Positions 1-13,144 of a stretch of 64,000 bases of DNA are shown in pieces. This DNA comes from Mycteria americana. Taxonomy: Eukaryota; Chordata; Aves; Ciconiiformes; Ciconiidae. The notes under the pieces were generated by a model. It was not told where the DNA came from. It worked only from the letters and a program-made list of their open reading frames with translations, and made no database searches. Every line of letters begins with the position of its first letter. Position 1 is the stretch's first letter. The stretch lies in NCBI RefSeq assembly GCF_035582795.1, contig NC_134365.1, forward strand, positions 135,869,077-135,933,076, in the 5' to 3' direction. A program made the position numbers and the translations under genes.

Positions 1-678
1 AGGTCAAGAGAAATGGTTCTGCTGCTGATTTGGTGGTCATGTTTCTCAGCCATACCATTACAGATCTATTAGGAAAATGGTCATAACAGAGAAGGTAAAA
101 GTAAAAAGTACAGATTGGTTGGAATAATTTATTTCATTTCACCAAACATCTAAAACTCTGATAACTGTCTTTCACAATTGGATCTGTAAATGTATCACAG
201 TAAGTGAATAAAATGTAACCTTTGCAGCATTTCCTGTATTCTGCATTTTTGCCCCATTTATAAGTCTGAAAAAACACACTTCAGGTTTTGCCACATCAAG
301 CTGGTTTTTTTGTGTTTGTTTTTTCCAAAATGGGTTTGAATATTTACAAGATTAAATTTTAAATAAATAGGTTTCTTCAGTAAAACAAAGATCATGTATT
401 TCTCTAATCTTAAGGCACATAAACTGGACTTTTTTTTTTTCCCTCAGCAGGACATTTCAATTGCAAAAGTAGAAAAACATCATTTTATTTGTCAATGCTA
501 TTTTCTCTCTTCAAATTCATTTTAATGAAGTTATTTCACGGGAAATATGTGACAGATCTGTAGTCTCAAGTCTTGCAATTATTAATGTTAAGCAATGTAT
601 GATTAACTCCAACCTTTGTATGAATGAGATTTACAGACATTTTTAAGCAGTCTGTTTTCTTCTGTTATTAAATTTTAG
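1..678 (+). other. SH3KBP1: SH3KBP1 intron (3' part)
   Basis: This AT-rich intron sequence ends in a pyrimidine-containing acceptor (ctgttattaaattttag) at 678. I see no repeat or gene in it. Confidence 0.85.
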
Positions 679-730
679 AGACCGAAGAAACCACCACCTC
701 CATCAGCTCCTGTCATCAAACAAGGATCAG
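679..730 (+). CDS. SH3KBP1: SH3KBP1 coding exon: first proline-rich segment
   Basis: This 52-base exon reads RPKKPPPPSAPVIKQGS and ends one base into a Gly codon. It corresponds to the linker just after the third SH3 domain in mammalian CIN85. The PPPPSAP run is a typical SH3 ligand and belongs to the region reported to bind other SH3 proteins. The acceptor is ttttag|ag and the donor is cag|gtaagg. The start at 679 gives a whole AGA codon, matching phase 0 in the mammalian gene. Starting at 681 would break the Arg-Pro-Lys-Lys reading. Confidence 0.95.
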
Positions 731-3700
731 GTAAGGTGCAGCTGATTTTGTACAGCACGTGTCAGTGAGCACATCTCAGTCTAAATTAAGTTTATTCAAA
801 TTTATATAGAATTATCTATATCAAAATTGATAAGCAGGAGGTGTCTAGACAACAACTAATAAATCGGAATCAAATTGCAAAAAGATGATAACCCTGAAAG
901 ACTGTGGTGTGCTTTTTAAATGTATTGCAGGCAACCACCTGCACCATTTTAAAAGAATGTATTTTGCCCCTTAAACATGGTAATTTGGAGTGAGCCTGAT
1001 ACTTAAGTTTTTAAAAGTACTCGAGTTCTGTTCCTTGCCTGAAGTTGATTGTGCACATGCCTTTGCAGTATAGGCCCAATATGTTGGAGTCTAATAATAC
1101 CTGCAGGAGGAAACTGCATTTACTTTACACCTACGGATCTGATTTATTCTAGAGATAAAGAGCTTTTCTGCACATCTGTAAGATAGTGTCAGAGAACTTG
1201 GCTGTAATACAGTGGCCTCTTCTGAGTTGCAATCTAGATCTTACAGATCTGCATGAACGCTGGAGCCAGCTGTCTCTAGGTTCTATGCCATAGTTAGGTT
1301 CTTGGTTTTCAATACTTTATAGCAATAAGTATAAAACTTGAAGGACTTATCCTGAACCTGGTTATGTAGACGATGGTGTTGCAAATGTATTAAGGGGCTG
1401 ATTATGTTTTCCAAATGGATGAGTGCTAGCAAAGCTGGGTTTGGAATATGTTAGACTGAACTGTGTATAAATACTGAGGGCTGAAACCACTTTTATTTGT
1501 AGTTTTAAAACAAACTCGCAATACAAATTTTCAAAAGTGCCTGCATGATTTATTTTTTTCCATGAAAGTTAGAAACAGTTAAAGTATCTACACACTTGAC
1601 AGTTCTGACCTCAGAAACCAAATTCATGTTCCATTTATGTAAAATCACAAATCACAAGGCATGGGATGCTCTCAGAGTTTTCATTTGTATTGCAGTTGTG
1701 GTGGAAACAATAACTATGGCTGGAATTCTTTAGTCCCTTAACTCCCGTTGGTTTGTTAAAATTCTGCAGCAGCACTACTGCTTCCCCCACTGTTGGCGCA
1801 CATTAAAAAAACAGAATGAACACATCCAATCTAGCCAGATTATTTTTCTTGTCACTGTGGCCTGTTCCAGCTTTCAGTTCTTTAAAAAGTAAATTTTCCT
1901 ATCCTAGAGTCTTGAGCTATTAATAGGAGAACAAGTTACACCAGTGTACAATTTACTGTGAATCAATAGGCTATAATTAACTAGTTTGAATTTGTCAGGG
2001 AGCTTTTTGACTACAGAATCGTGACTATAAATATTTGGTTTGCTTATTGACAGCCATGGTTTGTTCTTCACTCTGTCTTGAGACTCCTAAAAACATAGAT
2101 TTGATTTTAAGATCAGTGAGAACAGTGTCCAGAGAGAGCAGTATAACTTTGCCATCTAGTGGTGGTTGCATACTAAAGAAGTCTTAGTGACAACTGACAT
2201 TATAGCCTGACGTGTTTTGGAAAAGCTCTATAAAACATTAGGTTTCTTTCAATTTATAGTCCTATAATTAGAGAATAATACTTTTAATATGTTTGTACCT
2301 GTTTGCATTCAGTGCATTAGCTGCGTCACCGTAGCAGGGTAACGTGCCCATTTTCAGAAGGAAAAATGGATGCGTGAAGGATGCAGACAATTTGATTAAG
2401 GCCATCTTAAGTCTATGGCAAAGCCAAGGCTATTGCTGTTCTTTGTTTTCATAGCCAGTCTTTGACAAGTCCTGGCTGATTATGCACAAGAGTTTCTTCT
2501 GATATGTATTTAGAAGTCAAAATCAGCCTATATTTATTACCATCCTGACATCCTCTACTTTGTCACATTATCACTTTACTGAGATAACACTGTACTTTAC
2601 CACATCCCCATGTCAGGCCTTACTGTTGATAGTAGGTAACAATTTCCAGTAATGTTTCTGCATATTTAACCAGTCATAGTGTGATGAATAAATTGAGAAC
2701 TGTCAGTTGCAGCCTAAATAATTAAATATTAGTATCTTCTGATGCAGAGCATAAAATCATAGCAGAGAATTAGAACTGGTATTTGTAGTACAAGCGGTAC
2801 ATATGTAAAGGAGGTGTCTAGTTTGTATTATAGTATAGCTGGAAGTTTGGCTGTATTTCCAAATTCTGCACAGCAGTAGACTGCCAGGGCCGTCTGTGCT
2901 GGGCTACCTTACTAAGTAAGGTGAAAACTGGAGAACTAAAGTTAGGAGCACGAGTCCCTTACATAGTCATTGAAAAGCAGTAGGCATTTCACTGCGTCGC
3001 TGGGCTAGGCAATACAACTGTGTCTAGACTGGAAGGATGGGAATACTCTGTTGAGTCCCTCTGGGAGCTGGTATAGAGTTCACCAGAGCTTCCTTGCAGG
3101 TGACCTTCATCTGGCAGCAAAGGCAGGAGCATGGTGCCTGCCTGGGTACTGATTAATTTGGGGGTCACGACCCACGTAGGGAGTACACCTGAGCCTGGGA
3201 GCTCGTAAGTGTTCGTAGGCTCATTGTTTTAGACATGGCCTGAGAGTGTCCCTCTGTGTGTTAGTGATGACTGTTAATCTTACTGTAATTAGGTATATAG
3301 ACTTGTGTCTCTTTTTTTTTTCTTGAACATAATAGTATGTGCAAAATTATCAATATGTTGACTGGTGCTTTGCGTAACTCGTGTTTAGAAAGGCTTTAAT
3401 TGATTTCTAGCAACAGTTTCTCCTCTCAGGAGTGAAGTATTTTTCATAGAATCATTTGGGTTGGAAAAGACCCTTAAGATCATCGAGTCCAATTGTAAAA
3501 TGGCAATTGAGTATTATTTATTGACATGATAAGTGACACAGTGTTGCCTGTCCAACAGCACAGTTATATAAAGAAACAATGGCCGGTGATCACCACTGAT
3601 GAGCAATTTGCACTGATGAGTACTGATTTCTAGGAACCAGCTGCAGAAGAGCGTTGCAACAGCACATTCAGAAAATGTAAATGCACTTGAGAACTGCATA

Positions 3701-4628
3701 TAATAGAACAGATTGAAGCAAAAAATTGCCCTGTGTTCCTGCCCTGCCTCCTCTGCTTTTCTTGGCTGTCATCTACTGTAATTTTTATTGAAATACTAAT
3801 AGTGTTACCTAAAGCGGTTTTCAACACTGCTAAGTTGAAATGGCATTAGCACCTAGTAGTTAGCCAATGCAGCGAACCCAATGTCCAGTAAAGCATTTCT
3901 TGTAATACGGGGACTAGAAGATTGCATCTTGCATGTGCCAGGAAATTTTTGCAAAATCTTCCCGTTGTTGGTGCCACAAGTTCCCATATTCCTTATAGCA
4001 ACAGAAGTCAGTATGTCAGGATCTCTAATACAGAGGCAGAAGGCAGAGGCTTACACCTCCAGGCCAAAAGCTGTCAATTAAAATAGTCATGCAGAATACT
4101 GTCAGTACTACTATTCTCATCCTTCTAATATGTGGAAGTGAACAGCTAGTACTAGAGGTGAAGAAGAGGGTGGGTTTAACTTAATGTAAAATAAGCCCTG
4201 TTTATTCATCTGTATTAAGTATTCCCTTGGCAGACGTGCCCGATTAATTGATTTATTCCTAATGATTCTCTGCACTGTTGAATTGCTCTTCAGTTAAGTA
4301 CGTCTACAATGGTAAAGGATCTGTCCACATTTAAAATTCTGTAGTTATTTAATTTTTTTTTTTCACAGAATGGTCTGAAAGTGCCTGTTCTTTTGAGGTG
4401 CACTCTTTGGAAACTGTGAACTTAACTGTGAAAATATAAACATGCAATTGCTTTTTTGTCATTATGGTGTAAGCAAATACTTGAAAGTAGTTTTATGTTC
4501 AGTTTTAGCAAGACGTTTTCAAATTGGAGAATGTAAAAAGCCTAAGAAACTGCAGAATTAAATCTTAGTGGCCGTATATGCAGGTTTGTTGGCTTGTTCA
4601 GAATTCTAAATTTTCCTTTCTTTGACAG
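731..4628 (+). other. SH3KBP1: SH3KBP1 intron with one CR1 scrap
   Basis: This 3.9 kb intron has a strong acceptor (ttttcctttctttgacag). The only recognisable element is the short CR1 3' piece at 3445-3495. The small open frames around 3.5-4.1 kb show no family resemblance. Confidence 0.85.
3445..3495 (-). mobile_element. CR1 LINE 3'-end fragment
   Basis: Read on the minus strand, this short stretch has the hallmark of the avian CR1 3' end: a 'gactcgatgatctt' block, then 'ccaacccaaatgattctatg' near the terminus. Only about 50 bases remain, so it is a severely truncated, inactive copy. It lies antisense in an SH3KBP1 intron. CR1 is the dominant retroposon of birds and reptiles, so this supports the avian assignment. 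Confidence 0.8.
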
Positions 4629-4709
4629 GTACCACAGATCGAAAGCATGAAATCAAAAAGGTACCTCCTGAAAGGCCAGAATGTCTTCCTAATCGAACAG
4701 AAGAAAAAG
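4629..4709 (+). CDS. SH3KBP1: SH3KBP1 coding exon: charged linker
   Basis: The exon reads [18 protein letters not shown] and then CLPNRTEEK, with one base left over (phase 1 in, phase 1 out, 81 bases). It closely follows mammalian CIN85, with PPERPE and LPNRTEEK intact. It is a basic, proline-containing linker with no fold of its own. Because it is symmetric, skipping it would remove 27 residues without shifting the frame. The donor is aaag|gtatga. Confidence 0.95.
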
Positions 4710-7127
4710 GTATGAAATGTGCTTTCCTGCCTGCTCTCTGCAGAGAGACAGGGGAAATGGAACCGATGCACATCCTCATTTCCCAGTCCCTGTTTTCATT
4801 AAGTGTATTGTTTGGATGTTTATTTCCCACTCTGATAGATCTGTGATGATATGCATTTTGGAAAGGATCTCATTGTTGCTTTTGGGCTAAGTTTAGGGTA
4901 TTTGATTGTACCAATCCAGAGCTGTTAAGTACTTGCAGCCTCAACTGAAGTCAAGGGGAGATATGCTCTCAATACATAAAATGCTGTCTAAAGCTCTGTG
5001 CTCAGTAAAACCCAGGTCCTTGATCAAGTAAAATACCCCAGATTAGTGTGTATTTTTTTCTTAACTTCTCTATGCCTTGGTTCTGTAGGTAAAAGCAGGG
5101 TTGGTGGTTTTCCTGCATCACAGAGGGGTTTTGTGAAGATATAGTCATTAATGCTTATGAATCATGCCATTATCATAGTCACAAAAGTCATAGGCAAGCC
5201 TGTGAAGAAATGAAAAAGTTGTGTCTTCAAAGCCAGGTTTGAAGATTGCAAGAAATGGTGCACAGTACCACACAGAGCTGTGACAAGCAAATTAAACCTT
5301 TAATGGTTTCATTGTGTTCATTGTGCATTCTGAATAGTTTGGGGAAAATAGTTACATTGATTCTCTAATTGAAGATGGTGTCGAGTTTAAATGGACTATT
5401 AGATTGTACAGACAAGTTTGTTTATGGGATTTCTCAACTTTTAAGTATTCGAACTTGCAGTCTTTTAAAAGGCACGTGTATGCACATGACTAAATATATA
5501 ATAAGCAGTTATAATTTAGTGCCAGAACATTCAGACTTTGCACCAAGATCTGTTTCTGCATACATGTCTTAGCAATCTGACAGGTGTTTTAGCACTTTCG
5601 TCTACGTATGTTTACTTTTGGTTATATGTACTACTTCTCGTGGTTGTCAATAAAACCCTTTGCTTTCCATTTTTGGATTTACAAAGCCAACTGTCAAAAT
5701 GGTGGAGGAAGTTTAAATATGTTACTGTCCCAGGGTATAAATATCTGTAACTTTTCTAAATGTTGAAAAGAGGCCGTAGGAGCCATGCCTACATTTCTGG
5801 AGTACCAGGGAGCGGCAGGAATTGTTTGGTGTGGTGTGGCAACAGGGGTGGCACAGGAATGTTTTTTACGCTGCCTATCCCATCCCTCATACATAGTTTA
5901 GATTCTTGGACACTGACACAGTATAAATTTTCATAGGAGTAAGTGTGTAAAAATTACACAATAGGCTGGAAAAGCTTCAATGTTACAGAGTACCCAACGA
6001 CTGCATCACCTGAAAGTGTACTGAAAAAGAGTATATGCCTGTGAACAACAGTCACTTACTGGACTATTCCAAATCTAATGTCGATTGTGTTGCTGGTGAT
6101 TTACTCCATGGTCCTCTCAGACTGAAACCTAGAACCCATTAACCAATACCCCATAACATTCCCAATACCTCTTACGTGTATGCAGAGGTGTAATATTCAT
6201 GACATATCCTAGACAGTGTTGTCAAGGGAAGTGGGGTGTTGACATAGTAGGACACAGAGAGCGAAACTTTGGTCCCTTTGAGAGTTTGGTCCTTTCTTTA
6301 AGAAGAATCAGGTTTCCTACAATGTGGCACACATGTTTACATATTTATTTTGTATTACGAATTTAGAGCATATTATTTACAAGAGTTATTCATGTGTGTT
6401 GTACTTTACATACTCACAGGCATTGTGTGTTTGGCATTGGATATTAGTATTGTGGTACTTCCTAACTGTGTATCATCAGTTCTGCAAATGATCCGGTTTT
6501 TCATTGGCAAGCTGAAAAATTCAGCTATAAGTCTGTGCTTAAAAACCTAAATTAAAGCTCTGATTTTTCTGAGGGGTTTACATCCTGCCAAACATCGCTA
6601 AATTGTAATGCCCTTATTTTCATTTAACTGTAGTGCACTTGAAATACACTTTTTTTTTTTACCCCAGAAATGGTATTTCTCTGTTTGTTCAAGAGATGTT
6701 AAGAATATCCAGCATAATTATCTTCGTGACCTTCTAACTTAATATTGTTTCATATTAGAATTTGATATAAGTTGTGCTCATGGGAAATTGTTCCATATGG
6801 TATGTAATTTTTTGCCATTTATTTTTTACACTCAGAAATCAGTAAGTTACTAAAATAAAAAATAGCATTCCCATTCAGACACTGCACACACATTTCGGCC
6901 ATGAGGATTTGTAGGCAGAACAGTCAGGCAGGGCAAACAACTGATTTGTGGTAAATATGTTATTTCAAGTAAAGAATGATTTAGGACAGAAGTGGAGAGG
7001 AGATAAGCTTTTTCTTTGTATACAGTATATCTACAGTTGAAGATTTCTTGTTTAACTGTAGTGAGTGCAAATGGATTCCACTTAATAATATCCGTGTTCT
7101 TTTCTTCTGGAAATAATTGATTTAAAG
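4710..7127 (+). other. SH3KBP1: SH3KBP1 intron
   Basis: This 2.4 kb AT-rich intron contains T-runs near 6650 but no recognisable element. The acceptor (aattgatttaaag) is purine-rich next to the AG and weaker than the other acceptors in this gene. Confidence 0.85.
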
Positions 7128-7290
7128 AAAGATCAGAGAGAGAGCAAAAACAGTTAGACTTGCAGAAGCCTTCAGTTCCTGCTATACCTCCGAAGAAACC
7201 TCGGCCACCCAAAGCAAACTCTGTGAATAGACCTGGTACCTTGCCCCCGAGACGACCAGAAAGACCAGTTGTGCCTGTGACTCATACAAG
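7128..7290 (+). CDS. SH3KBP1: SH3KBP1 coding exon: main proline-rich region
   Basis: This 163-base exon carries the two densest SH3-ligand clusters: [15 protein letters not shown], followed about ten residues later by [13 protein letters not shown]. In mammals this region binds SH3 domains such as those of p85, Src and p130Cas, and may contact CIN85's own SH3 domains. The N-terminal part ([13 protein letters not shown]) aligns with the charged mammalian linker. The exon enters in phase 1 and leaves in phase 2 (ACA AG|gtattg), so skipping it would shift the frame. The acceptor is weak, but no other AG nearby restores the reading frame. Confidence 0.95.
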
Positions 7291-9356
7291 GTATTGTTTC
7301 CCTCTGTCTAGTGCTTTTGGGATTAGTAGAAAAAACACACAGTTAAAGAATTTAGATTTTACTGTTAATGTCACAATTCATTTCACGGTAAACTGTATTT
7401 TAAGGAAAAAAAAAAAAAAGAAAAGCCTTCTAGTCATCTGGCTGGATCATGACTATCTTCTCAAGAATTAACAGTCTTAGACTGTTCATTACTAGTTCAT
7501 TTTTACTGATGAACATACTGTTACTGAAACATCATAGAAACATGACACTGCAGAATACGTGGGAAATATCTGCATCGGTATGTTGCGCTGATGTTGACTT
7601 TCTTAGTTTACCTCAAATTATTCCAGCTTAGCCAGGGTACTAAGTCAGTGCAAAAGCTTGGATTGTACTGAGAAACAGCATTAGACAATGCAAATTTCAA
7701 ATACTGTCAGCTTGGTTTCAGTCTGTTTTCTTTGATCATTTTAGATCAATTTTTAGCAAAATACATGTGCCACTGCAGAATACTGCTGTCAGGTATTTAT
7801 GCTCTAATCTTGGTTGTATTCTATAGTTACATGATGCTCTTTATCAGAGGTGGTTACAGCCTTTGAGGAGCACTGAGAAATTGGACTTGCCAACACAACT
7901 CCATTTAATCTTTGCTAGAGTTTTGATAAGTAGAGGATGCAGAAATTAAAGGCTTCGCCTGTAGTCCTCATCAAGTCTAGATGGCTACATTAGTCATCAG
8001 CATCTGTGTTGTGCACTGTAGACTTCCTTTATGTGTAGTGAATAGAAATAGGTGAAAACTGGAAAAAAGCAGTTGCCTAAAATAGGCAAGCTGCACATCT
8101 TGCAGAAATACTAGAATATAGGCATAGAAATAATTTTACTATTGTACTGTTAGAAAAATTAGCTGCCATTGAACTACTGGAGTTCAAATGTACTAATGGT
8201 GAATTAAATACCAGAATGGAGTATAGGGTAGAGTGGAATAAAATAGAAATCCTAGGCGTTGATTCCCCTCATTCCTCCACATATGGTTCATTAAACAAAT
8301 GCTCTCAGTGTGAAATCTGAGACACATAAAATAAAAAAACAGTGCCTGCCTTGTGCTGCCAGTTTCATCTTACTGAAGTGCTTTGGCTGTGCATCTCTGA
8401 GAACTTACTCTTCTATCCAGGTGCTACTGCCACAGCTTCTTTTGGACTCCTTGGCTTTGAACATGCTTGCCCAGTTATTCCAAAATATAGTCCACACCTG
8501 CTGGTCACTTGGGCGTGCTTGAAAAAGCAAGTATTTGTTATGACCTTTAGATTTAGCTAAGTGATGTCTTCTTGGCAAGACCAATACATACCCTAGTGTT
8601 CAGTTCACTGGCTAGGCATGCAGCGGGGTACCTATTCCTTTGTTCTATCCTTTGCCTGGAATATTTTAAACATATTATAAATATTTTAAACACTTAGAGT
8701 TGTGGAGGGGTGTTTTATTGCTCTTCTGTTTTCCTTTTTTCTACGTACAAAATAGTATAAATAAACCATGCATTTTTAAAGATATTTCAGTTTTCATGTT
8801 AACAAGGTGAAAAAGTAGATCTAAGCAGTAACCCTGTAACGTTCTTAATTGTGCAAACTCTGCTATGTCTAGCACAGAAAGAAATGCTTCGTTCTTTTTA
8901 CCTAATACCATTATATTTGAAAGAATTTTATCTGTAACAGTAGTTAAATTAAAACTTAGAAGGAAAGGTGATTTTTAAGGTGATGGTGATGCATGTTGAT
9001 GATCACAGTGCTAGCAGCTTCCCTATGAATTACTTTATTAGCTAATTCAAATTAATGGATTTATCTCATATAGCTGTTCTGCCTGGTAGGCTCTAACTTG
9101 TAAGGGTGTCTTATAGGAAGAGGGCAGAAAGTTCACATAATGAAATAATCTATGGAATAGGCTTTGAATTACTTGAATAATAAAGAAACGTGAAACTTCA
9201 AATGGAAGCAGACACTTCAATAAAGGCATTTTGTTTTTAAATCAGTTCAGTTTAATGAGATAGTAAATATTTTTAAGACCTGCTCATATCCATTCCCAGA
9301 ATCTGAAAAACCTAAGGCAATTAGTAAAAATTGAACCAGCAGAATTTTTGCTGACC

Positions 9357-9953
9357 TGTCATGGTTTAACCCCAGTGGGCAGCTCAGCCCCACACAGCCG
9401 CTTGCTCGCTCCCCCACAGTGGGATGGGGGTGAGAATTGGAAGGGCAAAAGTGAGAAAACTCATGGATTGAGATAAAGGCAGTTGAACAGGTAAAGCAAA
9501 TGCTGCATACGCACGCAAAGCAAAATAGGGAATTCATTCACTACTTCTCATCGGCAAGCAGGTGTTTAGCCATCCCCAGGAAAGCAAGGCTCCATCGCAT
9601 GTAACAGTGACTTGGGGAAGACAAATGCCATAACTCTGAGCGTTCTCTCCTTCCTTCTTCTTCCCCCCAGCTTTTACTTCTGAGCATGACATCATATGGT
9701 ATGGAATATCCCTTTGGTCAGTTGGGGTCAGCTGTCCTGGCTGTGTCCCCTCCTGCCTTCTTGTGCACCCCCAGCCTGCTCGCTGGTGGGGTGGGGTGAG
9801 AAACAGAGAAGGCCTTGAGGCTGTGTAAGCACCCTTCAGCAATAGCTAAAATATCTGGGTGTTATCAACACTGTTTTGGTCACAAATCCAAAACATAGCA
9901 CCATGCGGGCTGCCATACAGAAAATTAACTCTATCCCAGCCAAAACCAGTACG
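9357..9953 (-). mobile_element. Solo LTR of an avian endogenous retrovirus
   Basis: The element begins TGTCATGGTTTAACCCCAG and ends near CCAAAACCAGTACG. I recognise this widespread avian ERV LTR type from memory, probably ERVK/ERV2-like. It is about 597 bases. On the minus strand it shows the promoter logic of an LTR: a CRE-like TGATGTCA (9687-9694) just upstream of a degraded TATA box (gcttttact on +, 9670-9678). The terminal A of the expected CA end has become G. The flanks ctgacc (left) and tgatcc (right) are not an exact target-site duplication. No internal gag, pol or env and no second LTR lie nearby, so this is a solo LTR. The open frames inside it are incidental. Confidence 0.87.
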
Positions 9954-10968
9954 TGATCCTAGGGGGGAAAATTGCTATAGTTATAAAGTGAGTCCCATGA
10001 GATTTCCATGGCTACTGGTTAGCAGAAGAGGGGTTTTTTCTGTTCTGAGTAAGTGGCTTGCATCTTATGAATCTCACTGACCTTTTGTGGTGATGATTGT
10101 TTTTCCATTTAAATATAATCCTCCTTCCTTGGAAGCAGGTTAGGGCTTCAAGGGCAGTAGGAGAGACAAAAACCATGCAGGACAAAGAATAGCTGTCAAT
10201 TTGCTCCAAAGGCTTCATAGCTTATTTAGACATACCTGTGATTACACAATTTACCAATGAGTCAATTCTCTGGAGTAGGCAAGCCATAAAGACCTACAGA
10301 AAGTGCACTTTTACAACCAGTCTAAACCAATCTGTGTCCATGCTGCTCCTAACAGGGGCAGGTTCCCTCCCCTGGCAGCCCGTTCCTGCAGCCTCCCTTA
10401 TGTTAGCACCAGCATTTGTGCAGCCGTTCAGCCATATGGGTCAGGGAGTTGCTCCAGATGGCAATTAATCAGTTTGCAGTGGGATTTCTATTAGAGTGGG
10501 GTTTCTTTCAGGCTGATCATCTGTCTGATCAAGCTGACAGCCTATCTGCACAGGCACGAGCAGAGGGAGGGAGATGCTGTGACCAAGAAGGGATGACTCC
10601 ACTCCTTTCACAACAGTATGGATGTAGATTGGTGTAATAAGCCTGTTGATTCCTTTGACAACAGAGTTGGGGTTTTTTGTGGGGTTGATGTCATATATCT
10701 TGGTATCTTTTGTAGTCAAATGGTAAGTGTTGTGACTTTCAGCCCTAAATCACACCATCCTAGGAATCTCCTCCAAAACCGTACTCACACATTTCCTAGA
10801 GCACTTCCAACTCACATAGTGTTCTCAGTTTGCTGGGAAATACATGTGTGCAAAACAGAGTACACAGTCAGATGCCCATTGCCCTGTCAGCCAAGAAATT
10901 ATGTTGCTTCTTATACATTTACAAATATATAAGCAATTTTTTAAAAAAAGTTAAAGACCAAAACATTT

Positions 10969-10992
10969 AGAAAACTAATTAGAAAACTAATT
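10969..10992 (+). repeat. 12-base tandem duplication
   Basis: The unit agaaaactaatt occurs twice in direct succession without mismatch. It is probably replication slippage in AT-rich intron. Confidence 0.9.
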
Positions 10993-12458
10993 GATCAGAT
11001 AGATCACTTGGAGGATACCCTTATTTATCATCTCACCAATTAATACATTTTTCTAGGAATGTGTTAAATTTCTTCTGTTTCCTCCCCGGTGCAGACTGCC
11101 TGCCATATTGATAGCTGTGTAGGACTACTTTGTTTTGCAGGTCATAAACTGGTTGTCTTTTTTAGTTCATAGAATACTTGTCACCCTACCACAGTGTTTA
11201 ACTGGATATATGTTCACTTAATCTGTGACTTCCTTTGTTTTTTAACACAAATTTTCAGGCTCTTTATCACAGCCTTCCTGAAGTCTGAAGTAGGGTTTCC
11301 AGCCACTTTGTGTTTTGCTCATAAACTGCTGCCATGAGTTGAGGTTGAGGCCATCTGTCATCAGCTTATGGCATCAAAAGCAGAGACAAATAAAAAAATG
11401 AATGAGATTCAGGAGTTTACTATGTATTTTACTGGCAATGGCTAATTACTGCTGTTCATAGAAATGCACATCTGCCTGGGTTGATTCAGGGACAGATCTA
11501 TATTTTTACCCGTAATTTGAGTACCTTACCACATCATAATTGTTAAAACGCTACGCTGGGAATAGTCATTGTGGAAAAACTATGATATTTGTTAGGTGAC
11601 CTGATAATGATGGTAAGTACACTTTATTGCATTAATTGGACAGTTGTTATCACAGTAAAGGTAACAGGGATTTTTCTGTGTGACCTGTGCAATGCCAAGC
11701 TACTCACCTACCACTGGCCCTTTTTTAATTAATTGTTTCAATAGTCAGATTATTTTAGTAAGCTTAAGTAGTTGTGGGATATAAAGTTCTACAAAGAAAG
11801 AATAATCATGTTGCTTACGTTTGATCTCCTGTTTGATTTAAAAATAGTTCCTTTGTATGAAGTATTAGAACTCTTGACACTTGCCTATTCCGAAGACATT
11901 TTCAAACAGACTAGGTGATCTTGGTTCTTGGGACCTGTGGAAACAATATTCATAGTCTAATCTCATAAGCAACATGCAAAAATAAAGGTCTTCTTTGGGT
12001 GGAAGAGCTGCATTTATGAGTAACTGCTAGGAAACGCTGAAATGCACAATGCTAGCTTGGGGTTCTCTCCCTTTCTGCAGTATTCTAGATAGTCCATCAC
12101 TATAGTTTATGCAAGCCAATTAATTACAAAAAATTACAAATAAGATGTTGAAGAATGTCCCTTTGCCCTTAGGTTTCCTTCATGTTGAGATGCTGTAAAC
12201 ATCTGAAGAATTATTCAGGACACTACGGTGTCTAAAATAGGCTTTTTTGACAGGTGTTAAGGAGAAATGAGATAAGGTTAATCCATACAGCATGTCTACT
12301 TACTGGAGATTGCTCTCTCTGACACATTGCTATTACTCTTGGTGCTACAAAGGAAGAATATTTCGCTCTCTCATTATTAATTGCAAGTTAGCTATCAATT
12401 TACTGTAACCCACACAAAAACTCCAATAAAATATCTCTTCTTTTTGATCCAAATGCAG

Positions 12459-12544
12459 GAGTGATAGTCCAAAAGTGGAATTAGTGGGCAGTACAGTTTC
12501 CAGCACTCTAGAGAAAGACTCCTCTGAAAGAAGCAATGACATCG
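12459..12544 (+). CDS. SH3KBP1: SH3KBP1 coding exon: acidic/serine linker
   Basis: After completing an Arg codon, this 86-base exon reads SDSPKVELVGSTVSSTLEKD and then SSERSNDI, and leaves in phase 1 (ATC G|gtaagt). DSPK, the LxKD core and the terminal RSNDI match mammalian CIN85; the middle is less conserved. It is an unstructured linker rich in Ser and Asp/Glu. The acceptor is a CAGGAG (NAGNAG-type) site, so a one-codon alternative is possible, though GAG acceptors are rarely used. Confidence 0.94.
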
Positions 12545-13144
12545 GTAAGTTATAGTGCTTTTTATAGTTTGCCTACGAAATTCATGGCGTAAATTTCTGC
12601 TTTTTAGTGACTTTGTTATGATCCAAAAGGCAGATTGAGGATTTGGCAATGAATGTGATTGCATTTATATCAAATTTTAACTGGAGGATTAAAGGATCAT
12701 TTCTGCTTTACTTAAAAAAGTTTTGTCTGGGTTTTCTGTTTAAAAAAAATTTTAAAAAGGAAATATGGAATGGTGAGCTATTTTGAATAGGAGGGCTTTT
12801 GTTATTTCTGTTTAAAAGTCTGAAACAAGTGAGATGGCCAATGATAATAAGTCATACTAGTTTAACAGATGTAATATTAGTGCTGCCATATTTTTAATGC
12901 TGCAAAAGATTGTGGTTTTGGTGCAGTTAGTAATCTTTACACTTTCCAGTACAAAGGAAGAGAGACCCAAATTCAGGCCTATTTGAATACATTTTACTGC
13001 AAACACCAATTAAAAGCAGTCTAAATTTCTCCTGAATATAATAATTTGTGTTCCAGCAACACGAACAGTTTAATTGGGAAATCACCTGGAAAGGAGCAAC
13101 GCTAGGTTATTTTTCTGTCTTCTCTCACCCTCTTTCCTTCTCAA

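Larger units (their letters stand above)
7291..12458 (+). other. SH3KBP1: SH3KBP1 intron with antisense solo LTR
   Basis: This 5.2 kb intron holds the solo LTR at 9357-9953 and a 12-base tandem duplication at 10969-10992. The 1 kb after the LTR (9960-10920) is slightly richer in GC than its surroundings, but I do not recognise it. Otherwise it is ordinary AT-rich intron. Confidence 0.85.

Noticed and set aside
9247..9842. Minus-strand frames of 96 and 102 codons
   Set aside because: They lie within and beside the LTR and are not a retroviral gene.
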